From NCBI GenBank assembly GCA_964551475.1, contig CAZKCI010000043.1, forward strand, positions 1 through 64,000: 64,000 nucleotides of DNA, in the 5' to 3' direction. Positions 34,225 through 43,135 of this stretch are shown one piece after another. Both the position numbers and the translations under genes were made by a program. The notes below the pieces were generated by a model. The model saw only the letters and a program-made list of their open reading frames with translations. It ran no database searches and had not been told where the DNA came from. This stretch comes from CAZKCI01 sp964551475. Lineage in GTDB: Bacteria; Auribacterota; Erginobacteria; Erginobacterales; CAZKCI01. Positions within the stretch are counted from its first letter, which is position 1; each line of letters starts with the position of its first letter.

Positions 34225-34280
34225 GCAGTGATCAGCAATCAGCGGTCAGTGATCAGTAACTGATGACTGGTTACTTCGCT
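34225..34280. repeat. Family E repeat
   Basis: agtgatcagcaatcagcggt and cagtgatcagtaactgatga words; partially self-complementary. It lies between the two permease genes. Related words are at 41621-41660 and 51690-51712. Confidence 0.7.
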
Positions 34281-34287
34281 TACTTGT

Positions 34288-35229
34288 TCATTCTCCGGTG
34301 GCGGCGCTTTTCCCCAGGAGCTTCTTCTGGGCCAGCGTCAAAGCCAGGATGATGAAGAAGAGAACGTAGGCGATGGCGCAGGCGTAGCCGAAGAGGTTGT
34401 TGCTGAAGGCCGCCTGGTAGAGGTAGAAGACGGTGGTGGTGGTCGACTTGAGCGGCCCCCCTTCCGGCGTGATGATGAAGACGGGGATGAACATCTGGAA
34501 GGCGAAGATGGTGGAGATGGTGAGGAGGAAAAGGGTGGTCGGCATCAGGAGCGGCCAGGTGATGAAGCGGAACTTGCCCAAAGCGTTCGCCCCGTCGATC
34601 TCGGCCGCCTCGTAGTAAGAGCGGTCGATGTCGAGAAGGCGGGTCAGGAAGATCAGGACGTTGAAGCCCAGCGTCTTCCAGACTATGAAGATGATGATGG
34701 CGAGCCTTGCCCAACCCGGCTCCTGCAGCCAGCGGATCTCCCCGAAGGTGTTCGGGAGGATGCCGGGGAGAAGCCCCCCCAGCGCCCGGAGCGCGCTGTT
34801 CAGGAGCCCCCGGGGCTGGAAGATCCAGCGCCAGACGATCGCGATTGCGGCCATGGAGGCCACGTAGGGTATGAAGTAGGCGGTCCGGAAGAAGCCCAGG
34901 GCCTTGATCCCCCGGCTCAGGCAGATGGCGACAAAGAGGGAGAGGGCGAGACCGAAGACGATCGAGCCCAGGGCGAAGATGGTGGTGTTGAGGAGGGAAA
35001 GCCAGAAGTCGGGGTCCTGGAAGAGGACGACGTAGTTCCGGAGCCCGACGAGCTTCGCCGGAGAAACCATGTTCCAGCGGAAAAAGCTCAGAAAGAAGGC
35101 GTAGAACATGGGGAGAAGCTGGAAGACCACGATGATGAGCGCCGACGGGAGGATGTAGAGATAGGGGACCCAGGGGCGATCGGCGCAGAAACGGTCGTCC
35201 ACGACGCTGGATTTTTTCTTTATAGCCAT
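34288..35229 (-). CDS. ABC sugar permease (MalF-like)
   Basis: 313 residues with six helices (first at about 22-45) and the EAA-type loop AAEIDGANALGKFRFITWPLLMP near 218-240. It is typical of carbohydrate CUT1 importers. It lies 13 bp after the stop of the GT-C/TPR gene and 70 bp (with a family E repeat) before the second permease gene, so the three ABC genes form one transcription unit. Confidence 0.92.
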   Translation of the reverse strand: MAIKKKSSVVDDRFCADRPWVPYLYILPSALIIVVFQLLPMFYAFFLSFFRWNMVSPAKLVGLRNYVVLFQDPDFWLSLLNTTIFALGSIVFGLALSLFVAICLSRGIKALGFFRTAYFIPYVASMAAIAIVWRWIFQPRGLLNSALRALGGLLPGILPNTFGEIRWLQEPGWARLAIIIFIVWKTLGFNVLIFLTRLLDIDRSYYEAAEIDGANALGKFRFITWPLLMPTTLFLLTISTIFAFQMFIPVFIITPEGGPLKSTTTTVFYLYQAAFSNNLFGYACAIAYVLFFIILALTLAQKKLLGKSAATGE

Positions 35230-35242
35230 GGGTGTGGAATAT

Positions 35243-37057
35243 TTACCTGCGGTCTTCAGCCTTCCGCCGGATCTTCGGTTCTATCCTCTCCGCTCTCTTT
35301 CTCAACCGTTCCGTCTCCCGGAGATCTCCCCGTTGAGCGGATATTCCGGCCAGGTTGAGAAGAGCTTCGATGTCGTTAGGATTGAGCTCCAGCGCCCGGC
35401 GATAGGCCTCCCCTTCTCTCTCGGCGTCGTTTCCCCTTCCGACGATTCGGGCGAGAAGAACATACGCTTTCGCCGACAGGGGATCGGCCGCCAGAGCCCG
35501 CAAAGCCTCTTCTTGGGCTTCTCGATCTCTTTTTTGTTCAAGCAGAAGAAAACCCAGGTTTAGGGCCGGATCGGGGTTGAGCGGTTCCCGCCGGGCCGCC
35601 GTCCGGAATAGATTCTCCGCCCGAACCCGATCTCCGGCAAGGAAATAGATTCCCCCTTCGACCAGATCGGCTCCTCCGAGCTCCGGGTTCAGCGTCCGGG
35701 CCAGGGCGATCTTCTCCCGCGCCGCGGCGTGTCTCCCCTCCCCCGCCTCATCCTGCGCCGCCATGATCAGGACATTGGTCTCCGATCGCATTTCCCTCCA
35801 CGGTGGGGAGGCGGAAAGCAGACCGCACCAGGCCGTCAGGGCCAGTATCATCACTGCCCGCCGAAAACGCTTCTCTCTCCAGGCGCCGAGCAGCGCCAGG
35901 AGCGTGTCGGCGGCGAAAAAGCACAAGACCGGGATCAGCAACAACCGCGCCCGGGCTTGGTAGTAGAAGAAGGTTATCCCGGCCACGTGAGCGGTTGCGT
36001 AGATATATAGTATCAGCGGATTGCGCGACTGTCTACCATCGCGCCAGCGGGAAATGCCCAGAATCATCCCGGCCAATCCCAGGGGACCGATGAGGATAAA
36101 GGGGAGAAGCGGCGCACCCAGAAAGCGAAAGGTCTCCTGCCGGCCGATCCGGACGCCCCCGACGTCGCAGTATTCCCAGCGGCTGATCAGGAGGCGGAGC
36201 TTGGCGAAAGCCCGCTTGACGAAGGCGGCGGGCGAAGACCGGATGAACGCCCAGCCTTTCCGAAACCAGAAACGGGATGTTTCGGCCGGGGAAAGCCGCT
36301 GCCCGGTCTCCGTCTCCGCGATCCGGATCGAATCCCTCATGATTCCCGAGGCGGAGGGCGTGAGCAGCACGGGGGTTCTGTAGCCGCCGTTCGCCTCGGG
36401 ATTGTTCCCGATATAGAAGTTCACGCCGCCGTGGGCTGAAGCCAGGATGAGGTCTCCGGAGGCGAAGTAGCCGGCCCGGGTGAAGGGGGCCAGGGCGAGA
36501 GCGATACCCAGCAACGCGCCCGCGGCCGTTCTCATCCCTCCCCTCCCCCGCGTGAAGAGGAGGAGAACGACCAGGAAGGCAAAGAGGAGATCCGCGGCGG
36601 CGGCCAGGCCCGCCAGGCCGAGGAGAATTCCTCCCGCCGTCCCCCGGAAGAATCCGCGCCGGTCGTTCGCCCAGAAGAGGAGAGCGGAGAGCGAAAGGAA
36701 CAGGGCCAGTGTGGCGGGGACCAGGAGCCCTTCATGGAAGACCGCCATCCCGTAGACCGCCAGGAGGACGCCGGCGAGCAGGCCCGTTTTCTCTCCGGCG
36801 ATTTTTCTCCCCAGGAAGTAGAGCAGGACGACCGATCCCGCCCCGATTGCGGATTGGATCAGGCGAACCAGGAGGAGGTCTCGTCCGAAAAGGGCATCGA
36901 GGAGAGCGAGAAAACGGGGATAGAGGGGGAGGCTGAAGGGGAGAAGCGAGCGGTCCCCTTCCCCGCCGGCGAGGGCGAAGGCGAGTCGGTCGTAGTTGTA
37001 CTCGTCCATCCCCGTCGGGAGTTCGTAAAAACCGGGCGAGAAGCGCCCGTTGAGCAC
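35243..37057 (-). CDS. GT39-like membrane glycosyltransferase with C-terminal TPRs
   Basis: At least 604 residues. The first loop has an acidic DEYNYD motif (about 18-23), followed by about ten helices to residue ~400, then TPRs to the end (AREKIALARTLNPELG, AENLFRTAARREPLNP, EAQEEALRALAADPLS, AYRRALELNPND). The order (GT-C core plus TPR) parallels the TMTC-like protein at 1114. GTG 37057 is a formal start, but the frame remains open upstream and codes for a convincing first helix (FIIPLLLFLLAGGI) up to about 37115 without an ATG or GTG. The true start is probably a rare codon there. The sugar and acceptor are unknown. Confidence 0.78.
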   Translation of the reverse strand: MLNGRFSPGFYELPTGMDEYNYDRLAFALAGGEGDRSLLPFSLPLYPRFLALLDALFGRDLLLVRLIQSAIGAGSVVLLYFLGRKIAGEKTGLLAGVLLAVYGMAVFHEGLLVPATLALFLSLSALLFWANDRRGFFRGTAGGILLGLAGLAAAADLLFAFLVVLLLFTRGRGGMRTAAGALLGIALALAPFTRAGYFASGDLILASAHGGVNFYIGNNPEANGGYRTPVLLTPSASGIMRDSIRIAETETGQRLSPAETSRFWFRKGWAFIRSSPAAFVKRAFAKLRLLISRWEYCDVGGVRIGRQETFRFLGAPLLPFILIGPLGLAGMILGISRWRDGRQSRNPLILYIYATAHVAGITFFYYQARARLLLIPVLCFFAADTLLALLGAWREKRFRRAVMILALTAWCGLLSASPPWREMRSETNVLIMAAQDEAGEGRHAAAREKIALARTLNPELGGADLVEGGIYFLAGDRVRAENLFRTAARREPLNPDPALNLGFLLLEQKRDREAQEEALRALAADPLSAKAYVLLARIVGRGNDAEREGEAYRRALELNPNDIEALLNLAGISAQRGDLRETERLRKRAERIEPKIRRKAEDRR

Positions 37058-37130
37058 GCTTCCCGCCCGGATTCCTCCGGCGAGGAGGAAAAGCAGCAGC
37101 GGTATGATGAAACCGCGACGGGTAATATTT

Positions 37131-37451
37131 CTACTTCCCGGCCGGAGCCACTTCTTTCTTCTTGAGCAGTTCTTCGATCCCGCTCACGTGCTCGACGATC
37201 CGGAAGGCCACGATGATCAGTTCGAGGTAGATGCGGGAAGCGAGCATCAGGAGAAGGTATATCACCGGAGAGAGGATCAGGGCCAAGATCCCCAACCAAG
37301 TGCTGCCTTGCCAGACGCTGACAATAACCGCGATGGTGACAATCGCGTTGGCGACCATGGCCACCACCAGGAGGAACTTGATCACCTTGGTGGTGATGAA
37401 CTTGTCGAACGATAAATCAAAAATCGTCCCAATCAATCCTTTCTCTTCCAT
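37131..37451 (-). CDS. DUF4282 membrane protein
   Basis: 106 residues from ATG 37451 with cggaggtgcgt upstream. It begins MEEKGLIGTIFDLSFDKFITTKVIKFLL and has two helices (about 24-45 and 52-72), then RIYLELIIVAFRIVEHV, which matches DUF4282. Function is unknown; proteins of this family are small and integral to the membrane. Confidence 0.85.
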   Translation of the reverse strand: MEEKGLIGTIFDLSFDKFITTKVIKFLLVVAMVANAIVTIAVIVSVWQGSTWLGILALILSPVIYLLLMLASRIYLELIIVAFRIVEHVSGIEELLKKKEVAPAGK

Positions 37452-37513
37452 ACGCACCTCCGGGTTGATATTTCCTGCGGGGATACTATCGAATATGCGC
37501 ATTGATGTCCACT

Positions 37514-38188
37514 CTAAATAAACCGTCGGCCGGGGGTCAATCTGACCGCTGGCGTTTTTTGCGCGACGACCAATTGCCCTTGCGGGATCAACCCCAGATA
37601 AGCGCGGTTCCGGCAATACGCGACCGTCTGGAATCCCTTGTTCTTCAGGAGATCCCGCAGGTTGCTTTTCGTAAAATGCCGCACGTGAGGGGACGCCGGG
37701 TAAAAGTATTTATCCAGGTAGAGCAAGGCGATGATGATTGTTTTTAGGCGGGTCAGCTCGCTGGTGGCGATCAGGAAATACCCCCCGGGTTTGAGCACGC
37801 GCTGGATTTCTTCCAGGGCGGTTTCGGTGTCCAGGAGATGCTCCAGGACATCGATGGCGGAAACCGTATCGAAATATTCATCCGGATAGGGGATCTTTTC
37901 CCCGGGTATGGTCTTGAACTCAAGACGGGGTTGGCGCTCTCGGGCGATCCGGATCGCTTCTTCGGAGATGTCCACGCCATGAGCGATGTCGCAGGAAGGG
38001 GACAGATATCCCAGGAACTGGCCGTCTCCGCATCCGAAGTCCAGGAGCCTTTTGCCGAGGTAAGGCCGGAAAAGCCGCATATGGAAGTCGACGTTCTCCC
38101 GAGTCCATTCCCCGGGATGGCGGTCGAACGGATTGACGGCGATGTTGTTCCCCCGCCAGTACCTTCGGTAGAAGGCTTTCGCGTCCAT
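37514..38188 (-). CDS. Class I SAM-dependent methyltransferase
   Basis: 224 residues. SAM motif I is LLDFGCGDGQFLGY (about 48-61), VDISEEAIRIAR follows (about 72-83), then the acidic motif SAIDVLEHL (about 110-118) and LKPGGYFLIAT (about 131-141). The N-terminal YRRYWRGNNIAVNPFDRHPGEW and C-terminal HVRHFTKSNLRDLL resemble methyltransferases of polysaccharide or lipid loci. The target is unknown. It follows hisI by 13 bp. Confidence 0.88.
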   Translation of the reverse strand: MDAKAFYRRYWRGNNIAVNPFDRHPGEWTRENVDFHMRLFRPYLGKRLLDFGCGDGQFLGYLSPSCDIAHGVDISEEAIRIARERQPRLEFKTIPGEKIPYPDEYFDTVSAIDVLEHLLDTETALEEIQRVLKPGGYFLIATSELTRLKTIIIALLYLDKYFYPASPHVRHFTKSNLRDLLKNKGFQTVAYCRNRAYLGLIPQGQLVVAQKTPAVRLTPGRRFI

Positions 38189-38201
38189 CGGGCGGACTTC
38201 T

Positions 38202-38600
38202 CTATTTTTGGCCGGGACCGTAGGCGTTTTCCGGAGCGAAGATCTTTTCTCCCGAGACCTCGATCTTTTTCCCCCCGTCCGTCACCAGGCGGAAGAAGCA
38301 GGAGCGGTAGCCCTCGTGGCAGGCGCCGCCCTTCTGCTCGATCTTCATGAGCAGCGTGTCGGCGTCGCAGTCGAAGCGGATCTCCTTCACTTTCTGGGTG
38401 TGGCCGGAGGTCTCCCCCTTGAGCCAGACCTTCTGCCGGGAGCGGGACCAGTAGTGCATGAGGCCGGTCTCGACGGTCTGGCGCAGGGTCTCCCGGTTCA
38501 TCCAGGCCATCATCAGGACCTCGCCGTTCCGAAAGTCCTGGGCGATGACCGGGACCAGGCCCTGGTCGTTGAACTTTACCAGCGACAGGAAAGCTTCCAT
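38202..38600 (-). CDS. hisI: Phosphoribosyl-AMP cyclohydrolase
   Basis: 132 residues from ATG 38600 (gaggagatccc upstream). It opens the purine ring of PR-AMP in step 3 of histidine synthesis. The metal-binding set is present: CDADTLLMKIEQKGGACHEGYRSCFFR at about 80-106 (C-x-D, C and C). No HisE domain is fused. Family F lies between it and hisA. Confidence 0.94.
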   Translation of the reverse strand: MEAFLSLVKFNDQGLVPVIAQDFRNGEVLMMAWMNRETLRQTVETGLMHYWSRSRQKVWLKGETSGHTQKVKEIRFDCDADTLLMKIEQKGGACHEGYRSCFFRLVTDGGKKIEVSGEKIFAPENAYGPGQK

Positions 38601-38620
38601 GGGATCTCCTCTTGTCTTTT

Positions 38621-38686
38621 TGTGGGAGCGACATTCTTGTCGCGATCCGAGCCGGCCTGGATCGGGACAGGAATGTCCCTCCCACA
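38621..38686. repeat. Family F palindrome (F1)
   Basis: gtgggagcgacattcttgtc (from 38622) pairs with gacaggaatgtccctcccac (to 38685), around an inner gatccgagccggcctggatc stem. It fills the hisA-hisI gap. Confidence 0.85.
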
Positions 38687-38692
38687 TTGGCT

Positions 38693-39421
38693 TTATCTCG
38701 CCTCGCGAATCGCTGACGGCAGGGAAATCGTCCCGGCGTAGAGCGCTTTGCCGATGATAGCTCCGATGAGGCCTTTGCGCTCTAAGCTCTTAAGAAAGCG
38801 CAGATCATCGATAGACGAGACTCCTCCGGCGGCGATTGTGCCCAACCCGGTCTCATCCAAGAATGCCTCAAATGGCGCGATTCCCTCGCCGTAACCGTCA
38901 AGTGTGCCGTCCTTCAGGGTGTTCGTATAAACGACCAAGCGGAATCCGACCTTTTTTAAATTCTTTCCCAAGTCCACCGCGCGAATCCCCGCCTCCTCCG
39001 CCCAGCCGCTCACCATCACCCTTCCGTCCCGGGCGTCGATCGAGGGGACGACACGATCGCGGAAGTTCTTGAAGGCCTCCCGGGCAAAATCCATCGACTC
39101 GGCCGCTTTGGTCCCGACGATGACCCGGCTGATCCCGGAGGCCAGCGCATTCTCGATCGCCTCCATCGTCCGCATCCCCCCGCCGAGCTCGACGGGTATG
39201 CGCACGGACTGGAGGATCAAACGGACGGCGGGCAGGTTGACCGGACGGCCCTGAAAGGCGCCGTCGAGATCGACCACGTGCAGGTACTCCGCCCCCTCCC
39301 CTTCCCAGCGTCTGGCCATGGCGGCGGGGTCTTCGGAGTAGACGGTCTCCTTCTCCGCCCGCCCCTGGAAGAGGCGGACGCAGCGGCCGGACTTCAAGTC
39401 AATCGCGGGTAGGATGAGCAT
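38693..39421 (-). CDS. hisA: ProFAR isomerase (HisA)
   Basis: 242 residues, the standard length. LPAIDLKSGRCVRLFQG at 4-20 has the catalytic Asp8. EYLHVVDLDGAF (about 45-56), VPVELGGGMR-like IPVELGGGMRT (about 74-84), SRVIVGTKA, a second-half SGWAEE, and IAAGGVSSIDDL (about 195-206) are all present. It carries out the fourth histidine step. Confidence 0.95.
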   Translation of the reverse strand: MLILPAIDLKSGRCVRLFQGRAEKETVYSEDPAAMARRWEGEGAEYLHVVDLDGAFQGRPVNLPAVRLILQSVRIPVELGGGMRTMEAIENALASGISRVIVGTKAAESMDFAREAFKNFRDRVVPSIDARDGRVMVSGWAEEAGIRAVDLGKNLKKVGFRLVVYTNTLKDGTLDGYGEGIAPFEAFLDETGLGTIAAGGVSSIDDLRFLKSLERKGLIGAIIGKALYAGTISLPSAIREAR

Positions 39422-39436
39422 GGTCGGGTAAACAAA

Positions 39437-39526
39437 GGAGTAATGGAGTATTGGAGTGGTGGAGTGATGGAACTGAATCGGGCCTGTCTCCCAATACTCC
39501 GTTACTCCAATACTCCATTACTCCAG
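39437..39526. repeat. Family B palindrome (B4), overlapping the hisB stop
   Basis: ggagtaatggagtattggag and following units (39438-39470) face ccaatactccgttactccaa and following units (39491-39526). The last codons and TAA of hisB (GRLE-stop, up to 39518) are made from the right arm. Confidence 0.88.
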
Positions 39527-40111
39527 TCTGCCCTTCGTCGAGGGCACGCCTTTGACCCGCGGGTCCCTCTCCACGGCCTGGCGCAGGGCCCGGCCGCAGG
39601 CCTTGAAAACCGCCTCGACCGCGTGATGGGCGTCCTCGCCGTAGCGCAGCTCGATGTGCAGCGTCAGCCGCCCGTGATCGGCCAGCGACTGGAAAAAGGA
39701 CTTGAGCAGTCCGAGGTTGAAATCGCCGATCTTGATCCTGCGGATGGGCGCCCGGTAGACCAGGAAGGAGCGGCCGGAGAGGTCGAGATCGACGCCGGCC
39801 AGGGCCTCGTCCATGGGAACGGTCGCCGATCCGTAGCGGCGGATGGACTTCTTGTCGCCCAGGGCCTTCGCCAGGGCCTCTCCGAGGCAGATCCCGATGT
39901 CCTCCACCGTGTGGTGGTAGTCGACGGCAAGGTCGCCCCGGGCCTGGAGGGAGACGTCGAAAAGGCCATGGCGGGCGAAGAGTTCGAGCATGTGGTCGAA
40001 GAAAGGGATCCCGGTGTCGATCGAGGCCTGGCCGCGGCCGTCGAGTCCGAGCGTGACGGAGATGTCGGTCTCGCGGGTGGTCCTTTTGATCCTGGCCGAA
40101 CGCTTTTTCAT
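39518..40111 (-). CDS. hisB: Imidazoleglycerol-phosphate dehydratase
   Basis: 197 residues from ATG 40111, monofunctional. Metal sites are typical: FFDHMLELFARHG near 43-55, DYHHTVEDIGICLGEAL near 70-86, and EDAHHAVEAVFKACGRAL near 165-182. Catalyses step 6 of histidine synthesis. The stop lies in a family B palindrome. The family I element starts 31 bp upstream of the ATG. Confidence 0.95.
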   Translation of the reverse strand: MKKRSARIKRTTRETDISVTLGLDGRGQASIDTGIPFFDHMLELFARHGLFDVSLQARGDLAVDYHHTVEDIGICLGEALAKALGDKKSIRRYGSATVPMDEALAGVDLDLSGRSFLVYRAPIRRIKIGDFNLGLLKSFFQSLADHGRLTLHIELRYGEDAHHAVEAVFKACGRALRQAVERDPRVKGVPSTKGRLE

Positions 40112-40142
40112 GAGGAATGCGTCTCCGTTCTCTGATGGTCCG

Positions 40143-40258
40143 CTAATGTGGTGTTCCAGAAATACCTTGTCCGGATTTGTCATTGCGAGCGAGAGCGAAG
40201 CAATCTCGATCCCTTGCCAACCGAGAGATTGCTTCGTCGCTTCGCTCCTCGCAATGAC
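40143..40258. repeat. Family I MITE-like element, truncated inverted copy
   Basis: Matches the 1-154 element in reverse: ctaatgtggtgttccagaaa (40143-40162) corresponds to its right end, and the match ends after the ctcctcgcaatgac arm at 40258, so one terminal repeat is missing. It lies between hisC and hisB. Confidence 0.8.
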
Positions 40259-40323
40259 ATCGTCTTGATGACGAGCCAGCGTCGGCCCGGCCGATGCATC
40301 AGGCTCCGGGCCCCCTCCCCTAT

Positions 40324-41367
40324 TTACGACCGCAGAATATCACGCAGAGCGTCGAGCAGTGTCGTCATCTCCATCTCCGTCCCCACGCTGATCCGCAGGC
40401 AGTCGTCCAGGCGGCGCAGCTTGAAATAGCGCACCAGAATTTTGCGCTCGAGCAGCTTCTCGTAGATCGCGCCGGCTTTTCCTCCCGGCGCTCGCGCCAG
40501 AAGAAAGTTCGCCCCGGAGGGGAAGACCGTGAAGCCCATCCCCGCGAGCTCGCGCTCCAGTCTCTGGCGCTGCTCGCGCACGCTGGCCACGGTCGCGGCG
40601 AAATACTCCCGGTCGGAGATCGCCGCTTCCGCGCTCGCCGCGCTCAGGCGGCTGACGTTGTAGGAATCCTTGACCTTCATCAGGCCGGCGACGATTTCCT
40701 CGGCGGCCAGCGCGTAGCCGATGCGCACGCCGGCGAGGGAATATGATTTCGAGACCGTGCGCGTGACGATCAGGTTCGGGTACTTGGCGAGAAGCGGGAT
40801 CGAATCGCCGGCCGCGAAATCGACGTAGGCTTCATCGACCACCACGATTCCCTCCGTCGCCTCCAGCGCCCGGTCGATCGCCTCCAGGGAGTAAGGCGTC
40901 CCGGTCGGCGAGTTGGGCGAGGCGATCAGTTTCAGGGCCGCCCGGGCGCGGATGAATTTTTCCGGGAGGGAGAAATCCTCTTCCAGGTCGTACACGACCG
41001 TCTCCGCCTCCTGGATTTCGGCCAGGACCCGGAACAAGGTGTAGGAGGGATAGTAGAGAACGACCCGATCCCCCTTCCCTACCATGGCCCGGAAGATCAT
41101 GGACAGGATCTCGTCCGACCCGTCTCCGACGAGCACATGGGAGCGGGACAGGCCGTGGAGGGAGGCGACGGCGTCGCGCAGACGGTCCGAGACCGGATCG
41201 GGATAGAGGCGAAGATCGGCCGGGGAGATCGCGCGGAGAACCTCCGCCACCCGCGGCGAGGGCGGGTAGGGATTCTCGTTGGTGTTGAGTTTGACGAATC
41301 CCGGCTCCTGGGGCTGAATCCCGGGAACGTAGGGGGACAGGCTTTCAATGTTGGGTCTGAAGTACAT
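40324..41367 (-). CDS. hisC: Histidinol-phosphate aminotransferase
   Basis: 347 residues from ATG 41367. Fold type I PLP enzyme: NTNENPY near 29-35, SPNSPTG near 147-153, DEAYVDFA near 177-184, and the PLP-lysine in TVSKSYSLAGVRIGYA near 204-219. Exchanges amino groups between glutamate and imidazole-acetol phosphate. No ribosome site is seen; the ATG abuts family G words. Confidence 0.95.
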   Translation of the reverse strand: MYFRPNIESLSPYVPGIQPQEPGFVKLNTNENPYPPSPRVAEVLRAISPADLRLYPDPVSDRLRDAVASLHGLSRSHVLVGDGSDEILSMIFRAMVGKGDRVVLYYPSYTLFRVLAEIQEAETVVYDLEEDFSLPEKFIRARAALKLIASPNSPTGTPYSLEAIDRALEATEGIVVVDEAYVDFAAGDSIPLLAKYPNLIVTRTVSKSYSLAGVRIGYALAAEEIVAGLMKVKDSYNVSRLSAASAEAAISDREYFAATVASVREQRQRLERELAGMGFTVFPSGANFLLARAPGGKAGAIYEKLLERKILVRYFKLRRLDDCLRISVGTEMEMTTLLDALRDILRS

Positions 41368-41370
41368 CTG

Positions 41371-41438
41371 CGAATTTCGCGAATTATAGTTTGGCTCGTC
41401 TGATGATGTCCACGAATTGACGCGAATTAGCACGAATG
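41371..41438. repeat. Family G repeat upstream of hisC
   Basis: gcgaatttcgcgaattatag (41370-41389) and ccacgaattgacgcgaatta (41411-41430) words. In reverse it matches the common end of the other G copies. Confidence 0.7.
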
Positions 41439-41472
41439 ACCGATCTCTCCAGGATCGCTTTCTATGCGACTT

Positions 41473-41598
41473 TGTGGGAGAGACGTCTCCGCCTGTCCCG
41501 ATCTATCGGGACCGCGATCCGGGCCGGCCCGGATCGGGGCCCCGATCTTTATATACAAGTCATCGTAATCGGGGCAGGCAAGAATGCCCCTCCCACAA
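41473..41598. repeat. Family F palindrome (F2)
   Basis: gtgggagagacgtctccgcc at the left and gaatgcccctcccac at the right, with inner gatcc...ggatc and cgggaccgc stems. Its right 63 bp are close to those of F6 and F7. Confidence 0.8.
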
Positions 41599-41620
41599 AA
41601 ACAGTAACCGAAAAAGAAGT

Positions 41621-41734
41621 AACCAGTGATCAGTTACTGATCACTGATGACTGATCACTTTTGTCCCCGTGGGAGCGACATTCCTGTCGCGATCCATGTC
41701 GACCTGGATCGGGGCGAGACGCCCCTCCCACAGA
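41621..41734. repeat. Family E hairpin followed by family F palindrome (F3)
   Basis: 41626-41659: agtgatcagttactgatcac and tgatgactgatcact. 41670-41734: gtgggagcgacattcctgtc against gagacgcccctcccac. Together with G and F2 they fill the 400-bp hisD-hisC gap; no gene is seen there. Confidence 0.8.
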
Positions 41735-41767
41735 AAACCAGAAAAAGAAGCTATCAGCGATCAGTTC

Positions 41768-43078
41768 TTAGCGCCTGGGCGCGAGACTACTTTGGGGGCC
41801 GGGATTTCCCAGACGGATCCGCACGGAGAGGGAATGCGCGTCCAAACCCTCCAGACCGGAGAGAACGGCCGCGGCCGCCGCATCCCTTTTCAACCCGGCG
41901 CGGGTGTAGGCGATGACGCTCGTCCTCTTGACGAAGTCGTAGACCGAGAGATGAGAGAAGAAGCGGGCGGAGCCGCCGGTGGGAAGGACGTGGCTCGGCC
42001 CGGCGATATAGTCCCCCGCCGCTACGGGACTGTCCCGGCCGAGAAAGATCGCCCCGGCATTTCTGATCGACCGCAAGGTCTTTCCCGGATCGCGAGTCAG
42101 GATCTCCAGGTGCTCGGGCGCGATCCGGTTGATCAGATCCGTCCCCTCGCCAAGATTCCTGGTCTTGATCAGGAGAGTCCCCTTCTCCAACGAATCCTGG
42201 AGGATCGCCCACCGGCGGAGACCGGGGAGGATTCCGGCGATCTCTTTTTTCACCTTCTCGATCAAACGGGCGGAGGGGGTGACGAGGAGGGCCATCCCTC
42301 CCGCCCCATGCTCGGCCTGGGCGAGGAGGTCGGCGGCGACAAAGCGCGCCTCCGCGGAATCGTCGGCCAGGACCGCCACCTCGCTGGGCCCGGCGAGCAT
42401 GTCGATGTCGACGGCCCCGAAGACCTCCCTCTTGGCCAGCGTGACGTAGACGTTCCCCGGCCCGGCGACCTTGTCCACGCGCGGGACGGAGCGGGTCCCG
42501 TAAGCCAGGGCGGCGATCGCCTGGGCGCCGCCGAGGGCGTAGATCTCCCGGACGCCCAGGAAATCCGCCGCGGCGAGTATGAACGGGTCGATCGTCCCGT
42601 CTTTCCGGGGGGGGGTCGCCAAAACGATCCTCTCCACTCCCGCGATCCGGGCCGGGATGACGGTCATGAAGACGGTGGAGACGAGGGGGGCTTTCCCTCC
42701 GGGGATGTAGACGCCGACGGCTTCCAGGGGAGTGACTTTTTCCCCAAAAACGAGGCCGTCTCCCCTCGCCTTCTTCCAGGAGCGGGGGAGCTGCGACGAA
42801 TAATAAAGGGAGATGTTCCGTTCGGCGCGCCGGAAGGCGCGCCGAACATCCGCCGGAAGATTTTTGCGGGCGGCCGCGATCTTCGCGGGAGCGACCCGGA
42901 AGGAGCGGATCCGCGCTCCGTCATACTTGAGAGTGTAGTCCCGAAGCGCCCGGTCTCCCTCCCTCCGGACCCGGTCGATGATGGCCCGGACTCGGGCGAG
43001 GGCGGCGGCGTCCGCCGGCGGGGAGAAGATAGCCTGGAGTTTTTTCCATGCTCGCGGACTGTATTTGATGACCTTCAT
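41768..43078 (-). CDS. hisD: Histidinol dehydrogenase
   Basis: 436 residues. GVYIPGGKAPLVSTVFM near 121-137, GTRSVPRVDKVAGPGNVYVTLAK near 194-216, IDMLAGPSEVAVLAD near 224-238, and the zinc/catalytic pair region LLAQAEHGAGG near 249-259 with APEHLEI near 324-330 are intact. Performs the two NAD-dependent last steps. It is the first of hisD-C-B-A-I. hisG, hisE, hisH and hisF are not in the window. Confidence 0.95.
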   Translation of the reverse strand: MKVIKYSPRAWKKLQAIFSPPADAAALARVRAIIDRVRREGDRALRDYTLKYDGARIRSFRVAPAKIAAARKNLPADVRRAFRRAERNISLYYSSQLPRSWKKARGDGLVFGEKVTPLEAVGVYIPGGKAPLVSTVFMTVIPARIAGVERIVLATPPRKDGTIDPFILAAADFLGVREIYALGGAQAIAALAYGTRSVPRVDKVAGPGNVYVTLAKREVFGAVDIDMLAGPSEVAVLADDSAEARFVAADLLAQAEHGAGGMALLVTPSARLIEKVKKEIAGILPGLRRWAILQDSLEKGTLLIKTRNLGEGTDLINRIAPEHLEILTRDPGKTLRSIRNAGAIFLGRDSPVAAGDYIAGPSHVLPTGGSARFFSHLSVYDFVKRTSVIAYTRAGLKRDAAAAAVLSGLEGLDAHSLSVRIRLGNPGPQSSLAPRR

Positions 43079-43135
43079 GACATTCGCCGATTAGACAATT
43101 TCTGGTAAGCATGATACCATAAATAACGAGATCGC

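Noticed and set aside
37057..37616. Longer DUF4282 protein starting at 37616
   Set aside because: The first 55 residues of that frame do not resemble the family, and ATG 37451 has a good ribosome site.
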